From: Lachnospiraceae bacterium
GTDB lineage: Bacteria > Bacillota > Clostridia > Lachnospirales > Lachnospiraceae
Direction: 5' to 3'
NCBI GenBank assembly: GCA_900767585.1
Contig: CAAFZP010000123.1
Span: forward strand, 1-13,197
DNA length: 13,197 nucleotides
The position numbers and the translations under genes are program-made. How positions within the stretch are numbered: the first letter of the stretch is position 1; each line of letters opens with the position of its first letter. Below the pieces are notes generated by a model that was not told the origin of the DNA, did not search any database, and was given only the letters and a program-made list of their open reading frames with translations. Below are positions 1 to 6,067 of this stretch, in pieces.

Positions 1-127
1 AATCTTCCGGTTTTGCACACTTTTGCCCCAACCCGCTTGCTCTCCTCTTCCTTCCACTTGGAGTAATCTTCCGATTTAACCCGCTTCTGCTCCAATTTAC
101 CCGCTCCCACAATTTCACTCATTGGAG
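1..127 (-). repeat. Degenerate ~64-bp repeat, open reading frame running off the left edge
   Basis: Short words recur about 64 bp apart: AATCTTCCG at 1-9 and 65-73, and TTGGAG at 58-63 and 122-127. AACCCGCTT occurs at 30-38 and 78-86, with a partial ACCCGCT at 99-105. On the minus strand an ATG at 120-122 opens a frame of 40 codons without a stop up to the window edge. It is rich in Lys and Glu and contains repeats around KRVKSEDYSKW. No ribosome binding site precedes that ATG, so it may be a non-coding repeat or the 5' tip of a repeat-containing gene. Bases 128-261 hold nothing I recognise beyond the region upstream of the next gene. Confidence 0.35.
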
Positions 128-261
128 CAAATTTTCTATTTTAGGAAAATTCCCCCAATCCACGCATATACTTTCTCAGGACATAGTATAAATTTCCAAA
201 AAATCCATAAACTATATGCATATCTGCATGAACCAACTAACCCAAGAAAGGACAAACCAAC

Positions 262-762
262 ATGAAATTTAAAACCAACGCCATCCGCTTTCTATTTATC
301 TCCATCCTCGGAGTGTTGCTGCATTTCACCTATGAATGGTCAGATCAAAACCGCATTGTCGGGCTGTTCTCTGCTGTTAACGAATCCACATGGGAGCACT
401 TAAAGCTGCTCTTCTTTCCGCTGCTCCTGCTCACGCTGATCGAGCTGTTCTTCTTCCACGAAAAAATGCCGGCAAATTACCTCTGGGCACGTACCCTCGG
501 AATCTTGTCCGGCATGATTTTCATCGTCGCAGTTTTCTATACCTTGCTTGGTATACTCGGCAAGAACTACGACTGGATTAATATTTCATTGTATTTTTCA
601 GGCGTTATCTTCGCCCTCTTTGTCGAAAATGATGTCTACCGAAATGGGAAGGAAGAAAAGCTCATCCTTTCTTCCGCGATTTTGCTCCTCTTAACCGCGG
701 CGTTTTTCACCTTTACGGAATATCCGCCACAGCTCGGCATTTTTCAGGAAATAAGCAACTAA
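262..762 (+). CDS. Small integral membrane protein, DUF6512-like
   Basis: A 166-residue protein with about five hydrophobic segments (roughly residues 7-22, 47-65, 76-98, 105-120 and 133-151), so it sits in the cytoplasmic membrane. The N-terminal half carries HFTYEWS (21-27) and VNESTWEHLKLLFFP (39-53), which I recognise as the signature of the DUF6512 family of Firmicutes; no biochemical role is known to me. The ATG at 262 follows an AAAGGA ribosome binding site about 10 bases upstream. As I remember the family, members continue past the PP motif near the C-terminus with a few more conserved residues; here the protein stops soon after, at about residue 166, so its tail may be slightly shortened. 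It stands alone on the plus strand and converges with the ABC operon; no link to that operon is evident. Confidence 0.75.
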   Translation: MKFKTNAIRFLFISILGVLLHFTYEWSDQNRIVGLFSAVNESTWEHLKLLFFPLLLLTLIELFFFHEKMPANYLWARTLGILSGMIFIVAVFYTLLGILGKNYDWINISLYFSGVIFALFVENDVYRNGKEEKLILSSAILLLLTAAFFTFTEYPPQLGIFQEISN

Positions 763-765
763 GCA

Positions 766-793
766 AACCCGGTCTCTCTACAGAGACCGGGTT
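766..793. terminator. Perfect 12-bp hairpin between convergent genes
   Basis: The arms 766-777 (AACCCGGTCTCT) and 782-793 pair perfectly around the tetraloop CTAC. The loop contains the stop codon (778-780) of the minus-strand permease gene, and the stem starts 4 bases after the stop of the plus-strand gene. Neither side has a clean T-run. The minus-strand exit (TTTGCTTAGTTG) is somewhat T-rich, so termination of the long minus-strand operon is the likelier role. Confidence 0.6.
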
Positions 794-1623
794 CCCAGCA
801 CATCTTTTTCTCGAAAATACAGCAGGCCGGTTATCAGTACGCTGACTATCCCGAATACTGCCAGCAACATTCCACTGTCCGGACGTATTCCCTCATAGTC
901 TATATACGAACTCCTGATCCACATTGTATAGTTTCCTGCCAGCCACCAGCATGTATAATATGCGGATATGATATAGATTCCACATGTTGCTGCAAAACTC
1001 ACCACCGGTGTCAGAAGAAAACTCAACAGCATTTGTAACTCCGTCAACATCACCGAAACGGCAAACGGAAGTATCACCGTAATCAGCCACACATCTTTCC
1101 CACTTACATACTTCACAGAATCTCCAAACATTCCCTGCATAATATCGACAGACCATCCAGCGCGGATATCTGCGCCATGCGCGTATGCAACAGCCACACA
1201 CGACAATGCAATGATCAGATAATACAGCGCCACACTTACCATGCACCACAGCATCTTTGCCACCCACCACTTTCGGCGTGACCCCGATGCCAGAAACACT
1301 GCTGTTCCATATTCGTTATAATCCTTGTACGGATAGTACGCCGTGATATATGCCATGCCGATATGCAGCATAAACCAGCTTATCGGTATCACGAATTCGG
1401 ATTCTGGTGTGAATTTGTAAATATACATTCCCTGCATGATATACATATAGTAATCAACGGCTGTTCCATGTCCATTGATGACACCCTCCCCGTACAGTTG
1501 TGCGATATAGGTTGCCAGACCGGAACTCATCAGAAACACAACAACCGGAACAACCAGAAATCTTCCCATATGCCGCAGTGTTCCGATCCGCATGTCACGC
1601 CAGAACATTTTCAGTGTCTTCAT
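778..1623 (-). CDS. ABC-2 type permease, last gene of the agrD-led operon
   Basis: A 281-residue integral membrane protein with about six hydrophobic segments, the layout of an ABC-2 permease such as the LanE/LanG or BcrB-like subunits of peptide exporters. The start at 1623 (MKTLKMFWRDM) is chosen over an in-frame GTG at 1638 because GGAGG lies 8 bases upstream of it. The gene overlaps the 3' end of the ATPase gene by 29 bp, indicating translational coupling. A cytoplasmic YPYKDYNEYGTA segment near residues 97-108 may be the coupling region; this is inferred from position. With the other permease it probably forms a heterodimeric channel driven by the ATPase. The substrate is not known; given the neighbouring secreted protein and pheromone, an extracytoplasmic peptide is plausible. 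Confidence 0.75.
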   Translation of the reverse strand: MKTLKMFWRDMRIGTLRHMGRFLVVPVVVFLMSSGLATYIAQLYGEGVINGHGTAVDYYMYIMQGMYIYKFTPESEFVIPISWFMLHIGMAYITAYYPYKDYNEYGTAVFLASGSRRKWWVAKMLWCMVSVALYYLIIALSCVAVAYAHGADIRAGWSVDIMQGMFGDSVKYVSGKDVWLITVILPFAVSVMLTELQMLLSFLLTPVVSFAATCGIYIISAYYTCWWLAGNYTMWIRSSYIDYEGIRPDSGMLLAVFGIVSVLITGLLYFREKDVLGTRSL

Positions 1624-2293
1624 CCTGCATTCCTCCACTTTCCTGCTTCGTAAGCCTTCTGCATTCCACGATCCGCCCTTCTTTCATCTCAATGATCTCA
1701 TCACTCAGATATTCCAATTCCTCCTTATCATGACAGGCTATCAGGATCAGATGATCTTTCTTCTTTAATTCCACCAGTACCTGCTTTACCTGTTCCACAC
1801 TCGCTTCATCCAGTGCATTGATCGGCTCATCCAATACTATGATGTCCGGTTCTCCCATAATCGCATTTGCGATTCCAAGCTTCTGTTTCATGCCAAGCGA
1901 ATACTTCCGGTATGTACGTTTATCTTCCGCGAACAATCCCACCCGCTCCATCGCATATGCTGCATCTGCTTTTGTGACACCCTTCCGCAGAGATGCCAGC
2001 ATACACAGATTTTTGTAACCTGTGTACTGTGGAAGGAACGACGGATTCTCGATCAGTGCCCCGATACTTTCCGGAAACTCGATGTCTTTCATCAATACCT
2101 TTCCATTTACACTTACCGTTCCCGACGTAGGAAGCATAAGACCACACACCGTCCGCATAAGCATCGTCTTTCCACAGCCGTTTTTACCTTTCAGTCCATA
2201 GATACATCCAGAACTAAGTTTCAGATTCACATCTATAAGAATCGGTACTTTATGGATTGTTTTTTCTATATGCTTTAATTCTATTTCTATCAT
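1595..2293 (-). CDS. ABC transporter ATP-binding protein, BcrA/LanF-like
   Basis: A 232-residue nucleotide-binding subunit. Visible motifs are the Walker A GKNGCGKT (36-43), an E in place of the usual Q-loop glutamine (ALIENPSF, 79-86), the signature YSLGMKQKLGIA (131-142), the Walker B IIVLDEP (151-157), a D-loop NALDE, and the switch histidine H188. The LGMKQ signature together with IGALIE is characteristic of the BcrA/LanF group, many of whose members protect producers from their own peptide antibiotics. The ATG at 2293 forms an ATGA overlap with the stop of the upstream permease. GGAG lies 12 bases upstream, a bit far, which suggests coupling. In-frame ATGs further upstream would extend it by up to 22 basic residues unlike the family. 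It partners the two flanking permeases. Confidence 0.88.
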   Translation of the reverse strand: MIEIELKHIEKTIHKVPILIDVNLKLSSGCIYGLKGKNGCGKTMLMRTVCGLMLPTSGTVSVNGKVLMKDIEFPESIGALIENPSFLPQYTGYKNLCMLASLRKGVTKADAAYAMERVGLFAEDKRTYRKYSLGMKQKLGIANAIMGEPDIIVLDEPINALDEASVEQVKQVLVELKKKDHLILIACHDKEELEYLSDEIIEMKEGRIVECRRLTKQESGGMQDEDTENVLA

Positions 2294-3087
2294 AGGACGT
2301 TCTTTCTCCTTCCTTTTTTTATCATCCATGTCACCGCCACGATTACCAGCCCGGCACAAATCACAACCGCCTGCAGACCGGATGATACAATCCTCTGCTG
2401 CGGGTTCAGCATCTCTACCAGTGAGAATTTCCCATCATAATTTTCCAGCATCACGGTACTCCATATGATATATGCGACAAATGGCAGTACCACCGTACTG
2501 AACAAACATTCCACATGCTCTGCCACACAGATGCCGAACAACGCAAGCACCCCTGCATACACCCCATCAAATACGATATATGCAAGCGCATACAAGGCTC
2601 CATTTTCTGCAAAAAGATCTGAAAACAAATTGGCATCCAGTATCCCTGCCGTAAGGAATTCCAGCCGTTCCGGCGCCCGAAGCGGATATATCGTCATAAC
2701 CACCATCATATCAATCAACAGCGGAATCATGACCGTTATCGCCCCCATCGTAAATACAACAACTGCTTTTGCCGTATAATACGACCGTCTGGATGTGGAA
2801 AGCAGGATATTTTTCAGATATCCGCTCTTCAGATCTTCATAATAAGAACCAGCATAAGGAAGTGCCGCAATCACAGGAAGCAGGATATAAAAAAGACCGT
2901 TCGTCACAAACTGATAGTCTGTTCCGATCCATGCCTGCAGAAAAACCTTTGTACTGATTTCCTGCCGGAACGCCTGATAAAACAGCAGGATATCCGCTAC
3001 CGCGATCCCGATTCCGGCACACAGGGCAATATAAAACCCGCTTGAACGAAATGCCCTGTAAAATTCAAATCTCATGATCCGCTTCAT
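2290..3087 (-). CDS. ABC-2 type permease, first of two
   Basis: A 265-residue membrane protein beginning MKRIMRFEFYRAF, the short amphipathic start typical of ABC-2 permeases, followed by about six hydrophobic segments. The loop EDLKSGYLKNILLSTSRRSY (about residues 84-103) resembles the cytoplasmic coupling helix region of this family. The start at 3087 follows AAGGGGG at good spacing and overlaps the stop of the upstream gene as ATGA; its own stop overlaps the ATPase start in the same way. The string of overlaps shows that these three genes are one translation-coupled unit. It is dissimilar in sequence to the 778-1623 permease, so the transporter is probably heteromeric, like LanE/LanG. The substrate is unknown. 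Confidence 0.78.
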   Translation of the reverse strand: MKRIMRFEFYRAFRSSGFYIALCAGIGIAVADILLFYQAFRQEISTKVFLQAWIGTDYQFVTNGLFYILLPVIAALPYAGSYYEDLKSGYLKNILLSTSRRSYYTAKAVVVFTMGAITVMIPLLIDMMVVMTIYPLRAPERLEFLTAGILDANLFSDLFAENGALYALAYIVFDGVYAGVLALFGICVAEHVECLFSTVVLPFVAYIIWSTVMLENYDGKFSLVEMLNPQQRIVSSGLQAVVICAGLVIVAVTWMIKKGRRKNVL

Positions 3088-3689
3088 GCCGCGCCCCCTT
3101 TCTGCTCATGTTCCGGCTTCATGCCTTCCATCTGCGTACATTCAGTCTGTGGCTTCGGTAAACGGATACGGACAGCATCCGGATACATCGACAGGACATA
3201 TTCAAACTCCATATCCGAAAGCTCATCCCAGGTCTTTTCGCGGAAGCACGACTTAGAAACCGGTGTTACCAGCCAGAACTTTTCGCTCTCTCCGGGTGCC
3301 AGTTCTTCCGACGAAAACATATTTATGCCGGCTCCCATATAGGGATCATACACGCTGTACCAGCCTTTGCATTCAAAGCCATCCCCCATATTGGCAAACA
3401 CCTCATCCCATGTGATTGAAGCATCGGATTCATTCCGTATCTCAAACTGCAGACACAGTGCTTTCTTTGTATCTCCCATATCCGTGTCAACTCCAAACTT
3501 TGCTTCATACGCCGCTTCGTCAAGCAGCAGGAACTGTAGTGTGCGAACCACCGCCGGTCCGTTGTAAAACTCCTGTCCGTACTCGATATATTGAATATCC
3601 GTTTTCATATCCCGGTTCAGATTGATCACCCGAATTCCCCATATCAGTAGCGCAAACAGGATTGCAAATACCATTATCTGTCTTTTCAT
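3084..3689 (-). CDS. Membrane-anchored extracytoplasmic protein, DUF4352-like fold suspected
   Basis: A 201-residue protein with a single N-terminal hydrophobic segment (about 5-23) and no lipobox cysteine, so it is probably tethered by an uncleaved anchor with the rest outside the cell. The exterior part contains ALCLQFEIRNES (77-88) and LAPGESEKFWLVTPV (130-144). These two patterns, a strand ending in NES and a later L-x-P-G-E strand, are typical of immunoglobulin-like domains such as DUF4352, and recur in the next gene upstream (3693-4589). I do not recognise a named family with confidence. The start at 3689 has GGAGG 8 bases upstream; that site lies in the last codons of the upstream gene, 3 bases away. 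Being in the operon with the ABC exporter, it may bind the exported or sensed ligand at the surface; that is inference. Confidence 0.65.
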   Translation of the reverse strand: MKRQIMVFAILFALLIWGIRVINLNRDMKTDIQYIEYGQEFYNGPAVVRTLQFLLLDEAAYEAKFGVDTDMGDTKKALCLQFEIRNESDASITWDEVFANMGDGFECKGWYSVYDPYMGAGINMFSSEELAPGESEKFWLVTPVSKSCFREKTWDELSDMEFEYVLSMYPDAVRIRLPKPQTECTQMEGMKPEHEQKGGAA

Positions 3690-3692
3690 ACA

Positions 3693-4589
3693 CTATTCCT
3701 CCATCCCCGGAAGATCATCGAGCAGAACGCTGGTCTCATATTCTGCAGGATTTACCACCACCTCATCCATGCTCGGGCTGATCAGTCCCGCATAGATAAA
3801 CTGGTCGGACGGATAGATCTCGTCGCGCCGGATCTCAAATCCGACAATACAATCGAGAACCTCTCCCGCCTGCAGGCGGTAAGTGCCAAAACTATGCGCC
3901 CGGTCATCCCCCTCCGTATGCAGCGAAGCGGAAAAATAACAGAAGCCATCACTGTAAGTATATGCCTTGCGACTGGTATTTGTATATATCACATAAAGAC
4001 CTGATAAATAAACATCTCTTGGCTTATCCTGTGACTCATTTTTTATCTGCATCTTTACAAAATAGTAATCTGTCTTTGGATGCCCCATATATTCACTATC
4101 CTTTACTGCCTGATCATTCTCGTCACGTATTTTCTGATATTCTTCCGGTGTATAATCTGTCTTATTCGTATAAATCTCCTTCAGTGCAGGTCCCTCCTGC
4201 ATCATCTTGTCATAATCATACGTCCATGTCTCGTAATCGGCATCCGGAAGATTTCCACTAGCGAATTTTTCTGCAGGGTATCGTGTCTGTGTCTCAATCT
4301 CTGTATCGGGAATTACATCCAGTGCTAAAAAGGAATAGGTCACGTTTCCCTGTGTAAACGAATGAGAATCTTCCGTCTTATCATCCGTCGCCGCTTTCCC
4401 CTCTGCGTCCTCTGTACCGCTATCCTCCGCTCCGGTCGCTGCTTCTGTTGTCTCTTTCTTTGCCTGTTCCTCCTGATACCGTTCAAACGGATACTGCTTG
4501 TCCTTTTCCTTTTGCGATATATATGCGATACCCGCGGCACCTGCAGCCACAAGCACGACGCCGAGGATAATCCACTTGATCTTCTTCAT
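3693..4589 (-). CDS. Membrane-anchored extracytoplasmic protein with acidic linker
   Basis: A 298-residue protein: a hydrophobic anchor (5-25), a low-complexity linker rich in Glu, Thr, Ala and Asp (about 35-78), then a beta-rich domain to the C-terminus. The domain contains YYFVKMQIKNES (175-186) and LQAGEVLDCIVGFEI (239-253), matching the NES and L-x-x-G-E patterns of its neighbour at 3084-3689, so the two are probably diverged relatives. The start at 4589 (MKKIKWIILG) follows AAAGGGG; an upstream in-frame ATG would add 14 residues before a well-formed anchor and is disfavoured. There is no lipobox. It is separated from the secreted-protein gene by 56 bases containing a hairpin. The function is unknown; exposure on the outside of the membrane next to an ABC exporter suggests a ligand-binding or immunity accessory. 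Confidence 0.65.
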   Translation of the reverse strand: MKKIKWIILGVVLVAAGAAGIAYISQKEKDKQYPFERYQEEQAKKETTEAATGAEDSGTEDAEGKAATDDKTEDSHSFTQGNVTYSFLALDVIPDTEIETQTRYPAEKFASGNLPDADYETWTYDYDKMMQEGPALKEIYTNKTDYTPEEYQKIRDENDQAVKDSEYMGHPKTDYYFVKMQIKNESQDKPRDVYLSGLYVIYTNTSRKAYTYSDGFCYFSASLHTEGDDRAHSFGTYRLQAGEVLDCIVGFEIRRDEIYPSDQFIYAGLISPSMDEVVVNPAEYETSVLLDDLPGMEE

Positions 4590-4611
4590 GCCTTTTCCCC
4601 TTTCTAAATCC

Positions 4612-4633
4612 GGGTGCCGGATACACGGCACCC
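4612..4633 (-). promoter_or_regulatory. Intercistronic hairpin downstream of the secreted-protein gene
   Basis: GGGTGCCG (4612-4619) pairs perfectly with 4626-4633 around a 6-base loop. It lies between the stop of the secreted-protein gene and the ribosome binding site of the next gene, and no T-run follows on the minus strand. It could protect the 3' end of an agrD plus secreted-protein transcript, or leak as a weak terminator, so that those two genes are made in excess of the membrane genes. Confidence 0.5.
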
Positions 4634-4645
4634 ACTATCTTCAGT

Positions 4646-5089
4646 CTAGTTAAAAATTGTATAATTTCTCGTTGAGTCCGGACTCCAAACACCGGTTGTA
4701 TCCAGATTCTGATGCTTTTCGCGTGTCATTCTCAACTTCGCCTTTCTATAACCACTTTCATATACGTGATTTGTTATACTCCCCTGCACTCCCTGTGGTA
4801 TTCTGACATTATTAGAGCATATCGTGTATGTGGTATCGCTGTCTCCATTTTTTCGTCCAAGCACCGAATACCGAATTGCAGGACCCGAAGTCGGATAAAC
4901 ATACACCTTTGTATCATTATTTTTATCTCTCCACTCTGTTGTTCCCGAACCATTTGCACTATTATAGCTAAATGGTGTATCTGCGGTATTGGCTGCTTTT
5001 GCACTAGTTCCTATTCCAACCACTGCTGTAACCGACAGCATCACCGTCATAGCTATTGTAGCCACTGTTTTTCTTAAATTTTTTCTCAT
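4646..5089 (-). CDS. Small secreted protein with C-terminal GVWSPDS motif, DUF2712-like
   Basis: A 147-residue precursor with a classical Sec signal peptide: a basic MRKNLRK start, a hydrophobic core, and a probable signal peptidase I cut after TSAKA (residue 32), leaving about 115 residues. The mature protein is polar, has one Cys (91), and ends with NHVYESGY (107-114) and GVWSPDS (133-139). A YE-x-GY plus WSPDS ending is what I remember of the DUF2712 family of secreted Firmicutes proteins; this assignment is from memory and tentative. The start at 5089 has AGGAGG at 9 bases. It is the second gene after agrD, only 15 bases downstream, so it should be quorum-controlled. Next to BcrA-type ABC genes it could be a bacteriocin-like protein (compare lactococcin 972, a secreted protein with an ABC immunity system) or an extracellular signal. 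No activity is shown. Confidence 0.7.
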   Translation of the reverse strand: MRKNLRKTVATIAMTVMLSVTAVVGIGTSAKAANTADTPFSYNSANGSGTTEWRDKNNDTKVYVYPTSGPAIRYSVLGRKNGDSDTTYTICSNNVRIPQGVQGSITNHVYESGYRKAKLRMTREKHQNLDTTGVWSPDSTRNYTIFN

Positions 5090-5104
5090 AATTCATTACC
5101 TCCT

Positions 5105-5269
5105 CTACTGTACTTTTCCACTTTTCTTCAATACTTCTTCCAACCCCTCTGGTTCTTCCGGTTCATACCAGTTTCCACGACAGCATTCCGGTGCAATAGT
5201 TGCTACACCAATCGCGAATGCGCATAGCTTTCCACTATGCCTGACAAGAAATTCCAGTACTTTTTTCAT
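5105..5269 (-). CDS. agrD: AgrD-like cyclic (thio)lactone autoinducer precursor
   Basis: A 54-codon gene with AGGAGG 9 bases before the ATG. The peptide starts MKKVLEFLVRHSGKLCAFAI, an amphipathic membrane-binding leader, followed by PECCRGNW and the acidic tail YEPEEPEGLEEVLKK. In AgrD proteins AgrB cuts before a conserved acidic, Pro-containing tail and joins the new C-terminus to a Cys four residues earlier. Aligning the PEEP tail with C. perfringens AgrD (CLWFT then HQPEEP) puts the ring at C30-R-G-N-W34, with C29 just outside; use of C29 would give a six-residue ring. The ring is unusually polar (Arg, Gly, Asn). It is divergent from agrB rather than next to it in the same operon, and leads the secreted-protein/ABC operon. 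It is the only AgrD candidate in the window; the Cys position, tail and agrB proximity make the call firm. Confidence 0.88.
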   Translation of the reverse strand: MKKVLEFLVRHSGKLCAFAIGVATIAPECCRGNWYEPEEPEGLEEVLKKSGKVQ

Positions 5270-5327
5270 GCTCTTTTCCCTCCTGTAAATAATTATTTGA
5301 GTTTCTTATTAAACCCATTTTTATCCT

Positions 5328-5333
5328 ATCATA
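5328..5333 (-). promoter_or_regulatory. Predicted -10 box of the agrD operon
   Basis: TATGAT on the minus strand, identical to the -10 box found on the other side of the control region. No acceptable -35 hexamer lies 16-19 bases upstream (that stretch is A-rich), which suggests dependence on an activator. The palindrome arm ends about 22 bases upstream. The transcript would begin near 5321, giving a leader of about 50 bases before agrD. Confidence 0.5.
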
Positions 5334-5354
5334 CGCACAGATGCTTCTTTCATT

Positions 5355-5424
5355 TTTTCTGCGAATGGTCAAAAAGTAGGAGTGAAGTGCACGTTACCCC
5401 CGTTTTTTGACCATTTACAGAAAA
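5355..5424. promoter_or_regulatory. 70-bp palindromic control region with LytTR-like sites, predicted AgrA target
   Basis: The outer arms 5355-5375 and 5404-5424 are inverted copies matching at 19 of 21 positions. Symmetry continues inward to a GTGCAC core at 5387-5392. Each half, read outward from the centre, contains two related 9-mers 21 bp apart (12-bp gap). On the right these are CACGTTACC (5390-5398) and CCATTTACA (5411-5419). On the left, on the minus strand, they are CACTTCACT (5381-5389) and CCATTCGCA (5360-5368). Paired direct repeats with a 12-bp gap are the known binding layout of LytTR regulators such as AgrA and PlnC/PlnD. The right pair ends 5 bp before the -35 box of agrB. Binding by AgrA is inferred. 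Confidence 0.6.
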
Positions 5425-5455
5425 TTGTATATTACCAATTGTTCTATGTTATGAT
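5425..5455 (+). promoter_or_regulatory. Predicted promoter of agrBAC
   Basis: TTGTAT (5425-5430) and TATGAT (5450-5455) are separated by 19 bp. The long spacer is suboptimal and recalls the activator-dependent agr P2/P3 promoters of Staphylococcus. Transcription would start near 5462, leaving a leader of about 15 bases that holds just the GGAGG site, which supports the agrB start at 5477. Confidence 0.55.
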
Positions 5456-5476
5456 GCTTATATGGAGGTAAATCAA

Positions 5477-6067
5477 ATGAAAATTACAGAAACGCTCAGC
5501 GTAAAAATCACGGATATATTTATCGATAATCACGTTCTACCGTTTCAGCAACGGGCAGCTTACATATACTGCTTTGACTTCTGTTTCGACTTATTCCTAT
5601 ATAATCTCAGCCTTCTGATTCTTGGAATCTTTTTCCATCATGGATGGCTGGCACTCGTCTATGTTTTTACAATGTCTCCACTCAAGATGCTTGCCGGAGG
5701 CATGCATGCATCTTCGCGCAGCATATGTGATATTATTTCTTATCTCACCTTCTGTATTGGAATAATTGTCACGATCTATCTGCCAATCCCTGCAATCCAG
5801 ACATTTCCAGCCTTCTGGTGTTTCTGTGTATTGCTGATTGCCATCATCATCCTTGCACCTGTGGATACAAAAAGCCATCGCCTGACTCAAAAGAAGAAAT
5901 GCCGATTAAAATGTCTGACTGCAGTATATTCGATAATGCTACTAAGCTTGTACCTTATATTTTTTAACTTTTTTAGATTTGATTCTATCCAGATTATGTT
6001 CTTTTGTGTTATCGTAATATGGATAAACCAATTATTGGGGCGAATCAGCAAAGGGGGTTCTCAATGA
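5477..6067 (+). CDS. agrB: AgrB-like accessory gene regulator, cysteine endopeptidase
   Basis: A 196-residue membrane protein that should cut the C-terminal tail from AgrD and form the ring. The catalytic pair is visible in GGMHASSRSIC, with His77 and Cys84 counted from the start chosen here, the same numbers as in S. aureus AgrB. The upstream KMLAGG replaces the common Arg-rich stretch. About four to six hydrophobic segments follow the N-terminal amphipathic part, and length matches the family (about 190-200). The start at 5477 is preferred over an ATG at 5462 because GGAGG lies 8 bases before it and the upstream ATG would sit at the predicted transcription start. The gene overlaps agrA by ATGA. 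Its substrate gene agrD is divergent on the other strand. Confidence 0.92.
   Translation: MKITETLSVKITDIFIDNHVLPFQQRAAYIYCFDFCFDLFLYNLSLLILGIFFHHGWLALVYVFTMSPLKMLAGGMHASSRSICDIISYLTFCIGIIVTIYLPIPAIQTFPAFWCFCVLLIAIIILAPVDTKSHRLTQKKKCRLKCLTAVYSIMLLSLYLIFFNFFRFDSIQIMFFCVIVIWINQLLGRISKGGSQ

Noticed and set aside
3962..4261. Plus-strand open frames opposite the anchored-protein genes (also 1363-1653 and 4712-5077)
   Set aside because: They lie wholly antisense to well-supported genes, have no ribosome binding sites and show no recognisable domains.
4646..5089. Naming the secreted protein as lactococcin 972
   Set aside because: The GVW-containing C-terminus and ABC neighbours are reminiscent, but the rest of the mature sequence does not match what I remember of that family, so only an analogy is kept.
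5410..5450. VirR-box pair (CCAGTTNTNCAC type) before agrB
   Set aside because: CCATTTACAG and CCAATTGTTC are loosely similar but 24 bases apart and poorly matched; the 21-bp LytTR spacing explains the region better.
5462..5476. Upstream in-frame ATG as the agrB start
   Set aside because: It overlaps the GGAGG site serving 5477 and lies at the predicted transcription start; starting at 5477 also puts the catalytic His and Cys at 77 and 84 as in S. aureus AgrB.
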